Shown: positions 50,271-60,000 of the stretch, piece by piece | How positions within the stretch are numbered: position 1 is the first letter of the stretch | Layout of the letters: the number at the start of each line of letters is the position of its first letter | Origin: Halopiger aswanensis | GTDB taxonomy: Archaea > Halobacteriota > Halobacteria > Halobacteriales > Natrialbaceae | Direction of reading: 5' to 3' | DNA: 64,000 bases | Assembly (NCBI RefSeq): GCF_003610195.1 | Contig: NZ_RAPO01000002.1 | Location: 930,001 to 994,000 of the forward strand | Position numbers and translations under genes: made by a program | Notes under the pieces: model-generated | Told to the model about the DNA's origin: nothing | Seen by the model: only the letters and a program-made list of their open reading frames with translations | The model's database searches: none

Positions 50271-51716
50271 GTGCTTCGGGACTCGAATCCGGTGCGGTTG
50301 ACGATACTCGCGATCGGGCTCGCGCTCGCGCGGATCGGCGTGATCGACCGCGAGCGCGCCGTCGAAACGACGGATCTCGCGTGGCCGCGCGTCGTCACGG
50401 GACTCGCGCGGATGTCGAAAGGCGCCGTCGACGTGGCGATGGTCGGCGTCGCCGTCGGCACCGCCGCGGTCGCCGGCGTCGGCGTCGCGGGTCCCTACTG
50501 GGGGCTCGCCTTCGCACTGGGCGGCGGCGTCGCCGGTGGCACGATCGCGCTCGTCTCCCAGCGGTTCGGCGCCGAAGCACACGACGAACTGGCGCTTGCC
50601 GTTCGGTCGAGCACGCTGCTGGTCGTCGCGATCAGCGTCCCGGTGACGGTCGTCTTCTGGCTGTTTCCCCAGCAGCTCGTGGCGCCGATCGCGAGCACCG
50701 ACCGGGCGCTCGAGTACGGCGCGACGTACCTGCAGATCGTCGGCCTCGGCATTCCGTTCGCGGGGCTGAACCTCGTCGGCAGCCGGACGCTCGTCGGCGC
50801 CGACGACGCCTACACGGCGATGCAGGTCCGCGCCGGCGGCGCGGTCGCGAACATCGCGTTGAACGCCGTCTTCATCTTCGGCCTCGAGTGGGAGGTCGCC
50901 GGCGCCGCGCTGGGGACGGTCCTCTCGAACGTCGCCGTCACCGCGGTGTTCGCGGTCGGGATCGCTCGCGGTCGAGCACCCGGCATCGGCGAGTTTCCGG
51001 TCCAGATCGATCCGTTCGGCCGGTACTACGACGTCGGGACGCTGACCGACCTCGTGAACATCGGCACGCCCATCGGCGCGCGGAATCTCGTCTGGACCGT
51101 CGCGGAGTTCCCGATGCTCACCGTCCTCGCCATCTTCGGCGAGCCGACCCTCGCGGCGTTCGTCATCGCTCGCCGGATCTGGGGCATCATGAACACGCCC
51201 GGCTGGGGGTTCGGCCTCGCCGCCTCGAGTCTGGTCGGCCAGTCGCTGGGCAAGAACGACGAGCGAGTCGCCGAGGCGTACGGCCGGGACATCGTCCGGT
51301 TTTCCCTCGCGACGTACGTCCTCTTCGCGGTCCTGATCGCGCTGTTCGCGGACCGCATCGTCGTCTTGTTCGCCGAGGATCCGACGAGCCCGGAGATTCC
51401 GATCGCCATCAACCTCGTCTACGCAGCCTGTATCGCGGTGCTCTTCCAGGGCGTCGGCGGCGCCGCCGCGGGACCGCTCGACGCCAGCGGCGATACGCGG
51501 ATTCCCTTCCTTAGCCAGGCGCTGGGCGTCTTCTGCGGCGCGATTCCGCTGGCGTACCTGGGTGCGACGACGAGTCTTGGATACTGGGGCCTCTACCTTG
51601 CCTTCCTCGCGGAGGCGTCGATCCCCGCCGCGATCAACTACTGGCGGTTCCGCACCAACAAGTGGAAGGCCATCAGCGAGGGGTACCGTCCCGATTCGGC
51701 GTCCCCCTCCGACTGA
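50271..51716 (+). CDS. MATE-family multidrug/organic cation efflux transporter
   Basis: 481 residues with about twelve hydrophobic helices in two related halves. The segment ERAVETTDLAWPRVVTGLARMSKGAVDVAMVGVAVGTAAVAGVGVAGPYWGLAFALGGGVAGGTIALVSQRFGA is the conserved first half of haloarchaeal MATE proteins, and NIGTPIGARNLVWTVAEFPMLTVLAIFGEPTLAAFVIARRIWGIMNTPGWGFGLAASSLVGQSLG is the corresponding second half. It is a probable Na+- or H+-coupled exporter. The start is uncertain: GTG 50271 places a short LRDSNPVRL before helix 1, while GTG 50262 is nearly as good. The open frame reaches far upstream, but that stretch has no conserved content. Confidence 0.88.
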   Translation: MLRDSNPVRLTILAIGLALARIGVIDRERAVETTDLAWPRVVTGLARMSKGAVDVAMVGVAVGTAAVAGVGVAGPYWGLAFALGGGVAGGTIALVSQRFGAEAHDELALAVRSSTLLVVAISVPVTVVFWLFPQQLVAPIASTDRALEYGATYLQIVGLGIPFAGLNLVGSRTLVGADDAYTAMQVRAGGAVANIALNAVFIFGLEWEVAGAALGTVLSNVAVTAVFAVGIARGRAPGIGEFPVQIDPFGRYYDVGTLTDLVNIGTPIGARNLVWTVAEFPMLTVLAIFGEPTLAAFVIARRIWGIMNTPGWGFGLAASSLVGQSLGKNDERVAEAYGRDIVRFSLATYVLFAVLIALFADRIVVLFAEDPTSPEIPIAINLVYAACIAVLFQGVGGAAAGPLDASGDTRIPFLSQALGVFCGAIPLAYLGATTSLGYWGLYLAFLAEASIPAAINYWRFRTNKWKAISEGYRPDSASPSD

Positions 51717-51828
51717 CGGTCTGGCGTCGTCGCTGTACTCGCGCACACAGACACAACCACGGCGAGGTCCGCTCCGGACAGCGAAATCGAAACCGTGACC
51801 ACGACCGCCCCTCGAGTACCGGTCGCAT

Positions 51829-52596
51829 ATGACAGACAACTCTGGCGCGATCAGCGTCGACGACAAGAACGTCGTAATTATCGGCGGGACCAGCGGCATC
51901 GGCCTCGAGATCGGCCGCGCGTTCGCGCGCAACGGCGCGGACGTCGTCGCATCCAGCCGCTCCGAAGACAGCGTCGCGGACGCGGCGGCCGAACTGCGCG
52001 ACCTCGGCGCCGAGACGGCCGAAGTGACGTGCAACGTGCGCGACCTCGAGTCGATCGAGAATCTCAAGGACGAGGCCGAGGCGGCCCTCGGGGAGATCGA
52101 CGTCCTCGTCAACTCGGCGGGCTCGGTCGCAGCCGCACCAGTCACGGAGATGACTGAAGACGAGTGGTTTCAGGATATCGATGTGTGTCTCTCCGGCGTC
52201 TTCCGGGCGACCAAGGTGTTCGGCGCCGCCATGGACGAGGGCAGCATCATCAACATCTCCTCGATGTCGGCCGAACAGTCCCGCGAGGAGCGTGCGGGAT
52301 ACGTGTCGGCGAAAGCGGGGCTCAACGGGCTGACGCGCGCGACCGCGGCCGATCTCGCGCCCGACATCCGCGTCAACGCCATCGCTCCCGGCTTCGTCAA
52401 AACGGAACTCGCCGGCCCGAAACTCGAGGACGGCTCCGAATTCCGGGAGGGCGTCGACGAGCGGACGTCGATGGAGCGAGTCGCGACGCCCGACGAGATC
52501 AGCGGCGCGGCGCTGTACCTCGCTAGCGACGCGGCGTCGTTCACGACCGGCGAGATCATCACGATCGACGGCGGCTACGATCGCAGTTCGGTTTGA
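51829..52596 (+). CDS. SDR-family oxidoreductase
   Basis: 255 residues, classical short-chain dehydrogenase. NAD(P) motif VIIGGTSGIGLEIG (GxxxGIG), ASSRSE after strand two (favouring NADP), VNSAGSV (NAG equivalent), catalytic Ser in INISSMSAE and the Tyr-Lys pair in YVSAKAGLNG, ending with AIAPGFVKTEL and TGEIITIDGGYDRSSV. Substrate unknown. It lies 112 nt after the MATE gene on the same strand; sugar alcohol or 3-oxoacyl reduction are both typical of the family. Confidence 0.9.
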   Translation: MTDNSGAISVDDKNVVIIGGTSGIGLEIGRAFARNGADVVASSRSEDSVADAAAELRDLGAETAEVTCNVRDLESIENLKDEAEAALGEIDVLVNSAGSVAAAPVTEMTEDEWFQDIDVCLSGVFRATKVFGAAMDEGSIINISSMSAEQSREERAGYVSAKAGLNGLTRATAADLAPDIRVNAIAPGFVKTELAGPKLEDGSEFREGVDERTSMERVATPDEISGAALYLASDAASFTTGEIITIDGGYDRSSV

Positions 52597-52849
52597 GGAT
52601 TCGAACGAGACGCTCGAGAAGCGGCTACCGGAGTGCAGATATATCCGTGTTCCTAGTATCATTCGAGTTTGGTAGATAGGGCATGTGAAGTGAAACGCGG
52701 AGCAGCGGATCGGCGGAATCCACTTGATCGGCGCCGGGCGGCGTGAATCCGTCGGACCGCGCGGTCGGCGATCGGTCGTGGTCTCGGCAGTCGGTTCCGA
52801 TCGGCCGAGAGGAAAAACACGTATGACCCGCGGGTGAGACAGGGTAGGT

Positions 52850-53911
52850 ATGTTCGAGAAGTCGACGTGGATTCGCCTGCCGCGAAACGTCGTCGTCGGT
52901 CACGGCGTCCGCTCGTCGGTCGTCGAGGTCGTCGACGACCTCCACCTGCAGGGACGGCCGCTGCTGGTCACGAGTCCGACGCCGCGAAAGGTCGCCGCGG
53001 ATCCGGTCGCCGCGGACTTCGAGGCCGCCGGCATCGATCCCGCGATCGTCACGATCGAGACCGCGACCTTCGACTCGGTCGAGCGGGTGATCGAGACCGC
53101 GGAAGCCGAGGAAGCATCGTACCTCGTCGGCGTCGGCGGCGGGAAAGCCATCGACATCGCGAAGATGGCCAGCGACCACCTCGAGATGGGTTTTCTCTCG
53201 GTGCCGACGGCGGCCAGCCACGACGGGATCGTCAGTAATCGCGGCTCCGTCCCGGAGGGCGACACCCGCCACAGCGTCGCGGCCGAGCCGCCGCTGGCGG
53301 TCGTCGCCGACACCGAGATCCTCGCGGAGGCCCCCTGGGAACTCACGACTGCGGGCTGTGCCGACATCATCTCCAACTACACCGCGGTGATGGACTGGCG
53401 GCTGGCCACGCGGCTCAAGGACGTCGAGTACTCCGAGTACGCCGCCGCGCTCTCGGAGATGACCGCCGAGATTCTGGTGGACAACGCCGACCTCATCCGG
53501 CCCGGCCTCGAGGAGTCGGCCTGGGTCGTCACCAAGGCGCTGATGTCCTCGGGCGTCGCGATGAGCATCGCCGACTCCTCGCGGCCGGCCAGCGGCGCCG
53601 AGCACCTCTTTTCGCACCAGCTCGACCGGTTGGAACCCAACGGGGCCTTACACGGCCACCAGGTCGGCGTCGGCTCGATCATGACGGCGTACCTGCACGG
53701 CGGCGAGGACGGCGTCTGGCAGGACATCCGGGCCGCGCTCGCGAGCATCGACGCGCCGACGACGGCCGCGGAGTTGGGCATCGACGACGAAACCGTGATC
53801 GAGGCGCTGACGACCTGTCACGAAATCCGCGACCGGTACACGATTCTGGGCGACGGGATGAACGAGCGAGCGGCCCACGAAGTCGCGCGGAAAACGGGCG
53901 TTATCGACTGA
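52850..53911 (+). CDS. egsA: sn-glycerol-1-phosphate dehydrogenase
   Basis: 353 residues. It reduces dihydroxyacetone phosphate to sn-glycerol-1-phosphate, the backbone of archaeal membrane lipids. Family features: RNVVVGHGV at the N-terminus, GVGGGKAIDIAKMAS (nucleotide-binding Gly-rich turn), VPTAASHDGIVSNRGSV, SSRPASGAEHLFSHQLD (metal-binding His) and HGHQVGVGS (second metal His). Asp in AGCADIISNYTA completes the Zn site. The gene identifies the host as archaeal. AAAAACACGTATGACC upstream provides a weak, correctly placed TATA-like element. Confidence 0.95.
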   Translation: MFEKSTWIRLPRNVVVGHGVRSSVVEVVDDLHLQGRPLLVTSPTPRKVAADPVAADFEAAGIDPAIVTIETATFDSVERVIETAEAEEASYLVGVGGGKAIDIAKMASDHLEMGFLSVPTAASHDGIVSNRGSVPEGDTRHSVAAEPPLAVVADTEILAEAPWELTTAGCADIISNYTAVMDWRLATRLKDVEYSEYAAALSEMTAEILVDNADLIRPGLEESAWVVTKALMSSGVAMSIADSSRPASGAEHLFSHQLDRLEPNGALHGHQVGVGSIMTAYLHGGEDGVWQDIRAALASIDAPTTAAELGIDDETVIEALTTCHEIRDRYTILGDGMNERAAHEVARKTGVID

Positions 53912-54013
53912 CGGGCGAAGATCGTTCTCACTGGCGCCGGTCGGCGGCGGCGATTCATCGAAAGGGCTCGAGCAGCACGCTATCGGCGGCGCGCTCGAGC
54001 CGCGTATAGGCCG

Positions 54014-54199
54014 CTACAGCAGGAACTCGGCGATCAGCGCGGCGATAAAGAGCGCGGCGACGATCACGAGCACGTCGTAGCGGTAGTTTCGACCCGCGGT
54101 CCCGCCGCCGCTTGGTGTCCCGAAGGCGACCCCGACGAGCCCGCCGACAGCGACGACGAGGACGGCGATGGCGTAGATCGAGTACAGCAGGTCTGCCAT
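54014..54199 (-). CDS. Small two-helix membrane protein
   Basis: 61 residues: YSIYAIAVLVVAVGGLVGVAFG, a Gly/Thr loop with GTAGRNYRYD, then VLVIVAALFIAALIAEFLL. No recognised family; convergent with egsA. ATG 54199 was chosen over 54211 because the helix starts immediately after it. Confidence 0.6.
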   Translation of the reverse strand: MADLLYSIYAIAVLVVAVGGLVGVAFGTPSGGGTAGRNYRYDVLVIVAALFIAALIAEFLL

Positions 54200-54360
54200 A
54201 CTATCGCACACGACGTAACGGCACGTAAATCCCGGTGCGAGTCGTCGGATTTCCGACGGACTCGAGGCGCGTAATGAGCGCTTACACAGGCCACCAACGG
54301 CAAGACGATAGCTGGATACTCAACTACCCTACAATTCTCGAGCGAAGAAAACTGCGGAAT

Positions 54361-55506
54361 TTAGTCGTCGTTGGGATCGGTGGACCCGTGATCTGCTGCG
54401 GATCGGTTCGTTTCACTCACCTCACCGCCATCAGATCTTGGATCTGATGTGGATCGGTTCGCTCCGCTCACCTCACCGCCGTCGGAACGCGGTTCCGACG
54501 AGGATCGCTTCGTTTCACTCGGCTCACCGCCGTCCGTCGCCGCCCCCGTCGCCCGCTGATCGCGACGACTCACGTATCGCGCCCGCAGGACGTTGCCGTA
54601 CATCGAGAGCACTAACCCGAGCAGCAACACGAAGATGCCGGCGTTGATGCCGATCGTCCGGAGCACGCTGCCCTCGCCGAACGCCAGCGTATCCGGCACG
54701 GGGTAGCCGCCGTACTCGAGGCTGGCCATCATCACGCTGACGACGCCGACGACGACGAGCACGGCGACGACGTTGGTCGCCCACCGCCACGAGGGTTTGC
54801 GCCGGAGGCGCTCGATGCCGGTCGTCTCGTACTCGTCGGGGTCGCCGTGGAAGTTCGGCGTCATATCCTTCGGCAGGAACGCCTTCATTTCGACGGGGTA
54901 GAACGCGGGGTGGAACCCGTGCTCGAAGGTGTGGAACATCACGCCCATCAGCATAATGATCCCGAGGAGGCCGTGGAAGGCGACGAAGGCCATGGCGACC
55001 GACTGGGAGTTGTAGAAGTCGATCAGCCACGTCTTCCGCCAGATGAGCAGCCCCGAGATCATCAGCAAGATCAGTTCGACGGTGAAGATCCAGATGACGC
55101 CCTTCCCGACGTACGATAGCAGCGGCACCTCGTCGGCCTTGAACCCCGCGAACTGGCGCGCCGACGGATGGCGCTCGTCGGCCCAGCCGAGCGCGAACTT
55201 GACGTCCTGCAGGAACGCGCGTGCATCGTCCGGGCTCGGCAACACGGAGCGGAAGTTCGAGCGACTCGAGGAGCGAAGCAGCATGTACGGTACCCAGAAC
55301 CCGGTCAGCGCGATCAGCGAGAAGCCGGCGGCGCGGTGGATCGAGAGCACGCCCTCGTTGCCGCCCATGAGCTCGACGAGCCACCACAGCTCCGTGTTGA
55401 AGGCGATGGCGTAGCCGGTAAAGAACAGGACGAACACGGTCAGCGCCAGCAGCGAGTGGAACATCGTGGTGGCCCGCGAGAACTTCCCGTGGTCGAGGTT
55501 TGTCAC
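54361..55506 (-). CDS. Formate dehydrogenase cytochrome b subunit (FdnI/FdoI-like)
   Basis: 381 residues. The first about 290 form a four- to five-helix cytochrome b with heme-ligand candidates in FSRATTMFHSLLALTVF, LSIHRAAGFSLIAL and AFHGLLGIIMLMGVMFHTFEHGFHPAFYP. That architecture passes electrons from the iron-sulfur subunit to (mena)quinone. The final 90 residues are polar and include a 17-residue repeat, DGGE(P/V)S-x2-(K/N)RS-x2-(E/D)PRS, present about three times and encoded by 51-bp palindromic units. The tail is unlikely to be needed for heme binding. It is the last gene of the leftward operon and overlaps the preceding gene by 4 nt. Confidence 0.9.
   Translation of the reverse strand: MTNLDHGKFSRATTMFHSLLALTVFVLFFTGYAIAFNTELWWLVELMGGNEGVLSIHRAAGFSLIALTGFWVPYMLLRSSSRSNFRSVLPSPDDARAFLQDVKFALGWADERHPSARQFAGFKADEVPLLSYVGKGVIWIFTVELILLMISGLLIWRKTWLIDFYNSQSVAMAFVAFHGLLGIIMLMGVMFHTFEHGFHPAFYPVEMKAFLPKDMTPNFHGDPDEYETTGIERLRRKPSWRWATNVVAVLVVVGVVSVMMASLEYGGYPVPDTLAFGEGSVLRTIGINAGIFVLLLGLVLSMYGNVLRARYVSRRDQRATGAATDGGEPSETKRSSSEPRSDGGEVSGANRSTSDPRSDGGEVSETNRSAADHGSTDPNDD
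54370..54531. repeat. Three tandem 51-bp in-frame palindromic repeat units
   Basis: Units start at 54370, 54421 and 54472 (plus-strand view), with a partial constant block at 54523. Each has a constant part (CTCACCGCC and GGATCGCTTCGTTTCACTC-like) plus a 19-nt hairpin. In two units the hairpins have 8-bp perfect stems and 3-nt loops, GTCGGAAC/GTTCCGAC and ATCAGATC/GATCTGAT: different sequence, same structure. The third hairpin is decayed. Unit length is a multiple of 3, so the protein frame is kept. Confidence 0.75.
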
Positions 55507-56315
55507 GGGCGATCACCTCCGGTTTGGTCCGTATTTCCAGCACCAGCACCGTCGCCGTCGGCATCGGCATCGCCATCGCCACCGCTCCCGCTGACGCCAC
55601 CGTCGGTCGCCGCGGCGGTCTCCCGCCGCTGCGTCCCGCTGGGCGGGCGCATCCGCGCGCCCAGCCGTCGGAACGCCGCCCAGTGGATGAACACCATCAC
55701 GAGGATGAAGATTCCCATAACGACGTCCGCGAAGTGGACGACGGTGATCATCGCCTCGAGGACGGGTTCGGTGTTGCCGACGACCCAGTCGGCGCCGACG
55801 CCGCCGCCTTCGACGGACGGGCGGACCCGCAGCACGTCCTCGAAGAACGGCGCGCGGCCGGAGACGAGCGCGATAGAGCCGACGGCGAGGGCCAGCCCGA
55901 ACAGAGCGCTGAGCCAGAACGCGACTCGGTCGCCGCGGCCGCCGGCCGACGGCTGGCCGGCGGGTTCGCCCGGTTCCTCCGGCTCGGGTTCCGTCCCGGA
56001 TTCGGGTGCTGACTCGCGGTCGCGATCGCGTTGCTCCGGCGGCCTGCGTTCCTCGCTGTACCCGCCGTCGGCCTGCTCCTGGTTTTGCTCACGGCGGTCG
56101 GTCGGTTCGTCGCCATCAGATTCCAGATCTGATGAGGATCGCCTCGTTTCACTCGGCTCACCGCCGGCCGTCGCGTTCGGCGGATCCGCGGTCGATTCGT
56201 CTACCCGCCCGTCGTCGGTCGGGGCATCCGAACTCGAGGCCGAATCCGGCGGCCTCGGTGACCCGGAAGCGTGGTCGTCTCGATCGTGGTCGTCCGGTGG
56301 TCGTTCGTCGCTCAT
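55503..56315 (-). CDS. Formate dehydrogenase operon membrane protein
   Basis: 270 residues. A long hydrophilic, acidic, low-complexity N-terminus (to about residue 125) includes one palindromic repeat unit (GGEPSETRRSSSDLES). Two helices follow, VAFWLSALFGLALAVGSIALVSG and ADVVMGIFILVMVFIHWAAF, then a Gly/Asp-rich tail. It overlaps both neighbours by 4 nt, so it is translated with the complex. It carries no cofactor motif beyond a couple of His residues near the second helix (VVHFADVV, FIHW). A structural subunit or membrane anchor is the best guess. Confidence 0.75.
   Translation of the reverse strand: MSDERPPDDHDRDDHASGSPRPPDSASSSDAPTDDGRVDESTADPPNATAGGEPSETRRSSSDLESDGDEPTDRREQNQEQADGGYSEERRPPEQRDRDRESAPESGTEPEPEEPGEPAGQPSAGGRGDRVAFWLSALFGLALAVGSIALVSGRAPFFEDVLRVRPSVEGGGVGADWVVGNTEPVLEAMITVVHFADVVMGIFILVMVFIHWAAFRRLGARMRPPSGTQRRETAAATDGGVSGSGGDGDADADGDGAGAGNTDQTGGDRP
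56115..56165. repeat. Single copy of the in-frame palindromic repeat
   Basis: ATCAGATTCCAGATCTGAT (7-bp stem with imperfect centre) followed by the same GAGGATCGCCTCGTTTCACTCGG-type and CTCACCGCC constant blocks as at 54370-54531. Lies within the hydrophilic N-terminus of the membrane-protein gene. Confidence 0.7.
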
Positions 56316-57007
56316 TGCTCTTGCTGATCGGTTTGGAACAGTTGGGCGTCCTCAGCGCCGAAGATGACCTCCATGGCCTCGTCGTTGAAGAACGGCTGGC
56401 TGCCCCGCTGCTCGAGTTCGTCGGCGATCTCGCCGGCGCCCCCGACGAGGATGGCGTCGGTGGCACACTCCTCGGCGCAGGCCGGCCCCTTCTGGACCTC
56501 CTGGCGCTCGCGGCAGCCGGTACACTTGTCCATGATGCCGCCGGTGCCGAATATTTGGGCGGAGCCGTCGTCGCTGTCGGGGAACTGCGGCGCACCGAAC
56601 GGACAGCCCGACAGGCAGTACTGACAGCCGACACAGAGGTCCTCGTGGACCGCGACGAAGCCGTCGTCCTCCTTCTGCAGGGCGTTGGTCGGACAGACCG
56701 ACACGCAGGGGGCGTTCTCGCAGTGGTAACACTGCATCGGCAGGCTCGTCTCGCCGGGGTTCTCGCCGGCCTCGAGGCGGCCGGTCTTGTCGGCGTTTTC
56801 GCCCTGCGGGCCGGCGACGCCTTCGGCCATGGTCGTGATGTCGATGCGCTGGTTCTGGATCTCCCGATCCCAGGTGCGTTTGCAGGCGACGACGCAGCCG
56901 CCGCAGTCGATGCAAGCCTCGACGTCGGGGAAGATCCGCATCCCCTCGCCGGTGCTCATTACGCCCTGACTCATCACCTGGCCGGGCGGGTCGTTCTGTT
57001 GGGTCAC
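56312..57007 (-). CDS. Formate dehydrogenase iron-sulfur (4x[4Fe-4S]) subunit
   Basis: 231 residues of the FdnH/HybA/DmsB ferredoxin type. Cysteine groups: CIDCGGCVVACK, CYHCENAPCVSVCPTNA, CVGCQYCLSGCPFG and CTGCRERQEVQKGPACAEECATDA, enough for four [4Fe-4S] clusters. It relays electrons from the molybdopterin subunit to the cytochrome b. No Tat signal of its own, so it probably crosses the membrane with the Tat-tagged catalytic subunit. It overlaps FdhA and the next gene by 4 nt each. Confidence 0.94.
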   Translation of the reverse strand: MTQQNDPPGQVMSQGVMSTGEGMRIFPDVEACIDCGGCVVACKRTWDREIQNQRIDITTMAEGVAGPQGENADKTGRLEAGENPGETSLPMQCYHCENAPCVSVCPTNALQKEDDGFVAVHEDLCVGCQYCLSGCPFGAPQFPDSDDGSAQIFGTGGIMDKCTGCRERQEVQKGPACAEECATDAILVGGAGEIADELEQRGSQPFFNDEAMEVIFGAEDAQLFQTDQQEQ

Positions 57008-60000
57008 AGTTGCTCACCTCCGTCGTACATGTCCCACTCGCGGACGTCGTACTGCTTCTGCGTGCCGAGCCCGTGCTCGTCCTGCGGATAGTCGATGAAC
57101 TCCATGTCGTAGTCGTTGACCACCGACTGGGTGGCCTTCTGGACGTGGACGACGCCGGATTTGGTCTCCTGCATCTGGGTCTCGGCGTCGAACCCGCTCG
57201 GCGTGATGATGTTCGCGCTCTCGCCGATCGCGAGCGGTTCGGTGCCCTCGGGCCAGTTCGGCGTCCGGTCCTCGCCGTGGAAGACGCCGCCCCAGTGGTA
57301 GGGCAGGAAGATCTCCTCGTCGTTGACGCGGTTGGTCACCTTCGCCTTCACGAGGATCGCGCCCTTGTCGGCCGATTCCACGATGACGTGATCGTCGCCG
57401 CCGACGACGTCGAGCTCCTCGGCGAGCGCGGGGCTGATCTCCGCGTACATGTGGGGCTGGCGATCGGCGGTGTACTCGTTGTTCCGGGTCTCCGCGCCGC
57501 CGCCCTGGTGCTCGACCTGGCGACCCGAAGTGAGAATTACGGTCCGGCCGCTCTCGGCGTCGCTGCCCAGCTCCGTGTGGACGGCTTCGGTCGCTTGCTG
57601 CTGGACGCTGGCGTTGTTCTGATCGAGCCGCCAGAAGTTCTGCTGTTCGCCGTTGGCCGGCCACTCCTCGACGAGGTCCGGTCGCGGACTCTCGACCGGT
57701 TCGCGGTGGACCGGCACCGGATCGAGGAAGTTCCAGACGACCGCCCGGGCCTTCCCGCGGCCGGTCGGCGGATCGGGCTGGGCGTTGTCGTACTCCTCGT
57801 ACTCCGCCGGATCGACGTCGACCTCGTCGCCGTACTCGTCGGCGATCTCCTGAGCCGCGTCGTAGACCGACTCGTCCTCGTCTAAGGCCATCTCGACCGG
57901 CGTGGTCTGGCTCGAGGGGTTCGTCGGATCGTCGGGCAGGATCGTCGCGTAGCCGGGATAGGAGGGAACGCCCTGTACCTCCTGGTCGTCCCACCACGGC
58001 GCCTCGAAGGAGTCGGCGATCAGATCGAGGCCGTCCTCGCCGTGCTCGTCGTAGGTTTCCTGGAGCGGGTAGTCGTTGTCGACGTTCATCTCCTCCCACT
58101 CCTCGGGCGTCGGCGCCTGCGTCCCCCAGTTCTCGCGGAAGTCGTGCCCGCCCTCGCGGGGGTCGGCCTCCTTCGTCCAGATGATCGGCGAGCCGGGGTG
58201 GTCGTCGCCCCAGTAGGGCCAGGGCAGCGACCAGTAGTCGCCGTCGACGGGCGTACCGGTGTTCTGCGCGCGCAGATCGTCGGCGTTGAACGCCCAGTCG
58301 TACTCCTGGTGCTGCTGGAGCTTCTCGGGCGACTGCTGGTAGCCGATCGAGCGCACGCCGAGGTTGATCTCCCGGAGCGCGTCCTCGTAGGAACTGCGCC
58401 CGTTGTGGACCTCCGGCCCGTTCCCCCAGTCGAAGTGCTCGCCGAAGCCCATGTACTGGGCCAGTTCCTGCATGATCTGGAGGTCCGGCTTGGAGTTGTG
58501 GGCCGGCGTCGCGACGGCTTCGCTCCACTGGACCGATCGGTGCGAATTGGTGACCGATCGGACGTGCTCGTACTGGCTCGAGGCCGGCAGCAGGAGGACG
58601 TCCGCGTCGTCCGGCAGCGTCCCGGCGACGGCGGGGAAGACGTCGACGACGACAAGCAGGTCGAGGTTCTCCATGGCCTGCTTCATCCGGTCCATCTCGC
58701 TGATGGAGTTGGCCGAGTGGCCCCAGAAGAAGGCCATGTTCAACGGCTCCGGCTGGTAGAGGCTCGACTCGAGCAGCCGCTCCTCTTGGGGGAGGGCGGC
58801 CTCGTACCAGCGGGCGACGGTCAGCCCCCGCTGGAACATCATCGACTGGGGATCCGCGTCCTCGATCGGGGCGTCTTCCTGGAGCCCCTGTTCTTCGCCG
58901 TCCTCGTCGCCGCCGTCCTCGCCGTCGCCACCGCCGTCTTCCTCGTCGCTTCCCTCTTCGCCCTCGTCTTCCGACTCGGCTTCGCCCTCCTCGACTGCGG
59001 TCGGCACCTCGAGGCCCGACCACATCTCGTCGGGCATCCGCTCGAACCTGTCGTACAGGTCCTCGAAGGACGTGCTCCCGCTGGTCCAGGGGCTCGTATC
59101 CCAAACGTCCGCCCAGTGCTCCCACGAGCCCGGCGCGTCGACGCCGTAGTAGCCCGGCAGGATGCTCGCGTCGACGCCGAGGTCGGTCGCACCCTGGACG
59201 TTCGCGTGCCCGCGCATGACCTGGAGGCCGCCGCCCGAACGGGCGGCGCTCCCGGTCGCGAGGCTGAACAGGGCGTAGGAACGGATGTTCTGGGTCCCGT
59301 TGTTGTGCTGGGTCCCGCCCATCGCCCACTCGACCTGAATCTGGGGCTTGTTCTCGATGATCAGGTCGCCGATCTCCTCGAGATCGCCCTGATCGATCCA
59401 GGTGATGTCCGACACCGTCTCGAGGTCGTACTCGTCGAGTTCGGCTTCGGCGTCGGGCCAGCCCATCACGCGGCCCTCGAGGAACTCGTCGTCGAGTTCG
59501 CCCTGCTCGTTGACGTAGTTGAGCAGGCCGAACACCAGCGCGACGTCCGTCCCCGGGCGCAGCCGGTAGAAGTAGTCGGCGTGGGCCGACGTCTTCGTGT
59601 AACGCGGGTCGATCGAGACGATCGTCCCGCCCCGGGCCTGGCCCTCGAGGATGTGTTGCATCGCGATCGGGTGGGACTCGGCGGGGTTCTGCCCCAAAAT
59701 GATGAGCAGGTCGAAGTTGCGGTAGTCGTTGATCGTGTTGGTCATCGCGCCGAAGCCCCACGTGTTCGCGAGGCCGGTGACCGTCGGGGAGTGGCAGATC
59801 CGCGCCTGATGGTCGATGTTGTTCGTCCCCATGAACGCCGCGAACTTGCGGCTGGCGTAGGCCGCCTCGTTGGAGTGGTGGGCGCTGCCCAGGAACATGA
59901 CGCTCTCCCGGCTGTACTCCTCGATCGTCTGCTCCCACGTGTCGGCGATCTCCTGGTAGGCTTCGTCCCAGGTGACGCGGCGCCACTCGCCGTCTTCCTT

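Noticed and set aside
50127-52145. Long minus-strand frame continuing beyond the small acidic protein across MATE and SDR genes
   Set aside because: Only residues from ATG 50126 onward are coding-like; the rest is antisense to two clear genes.
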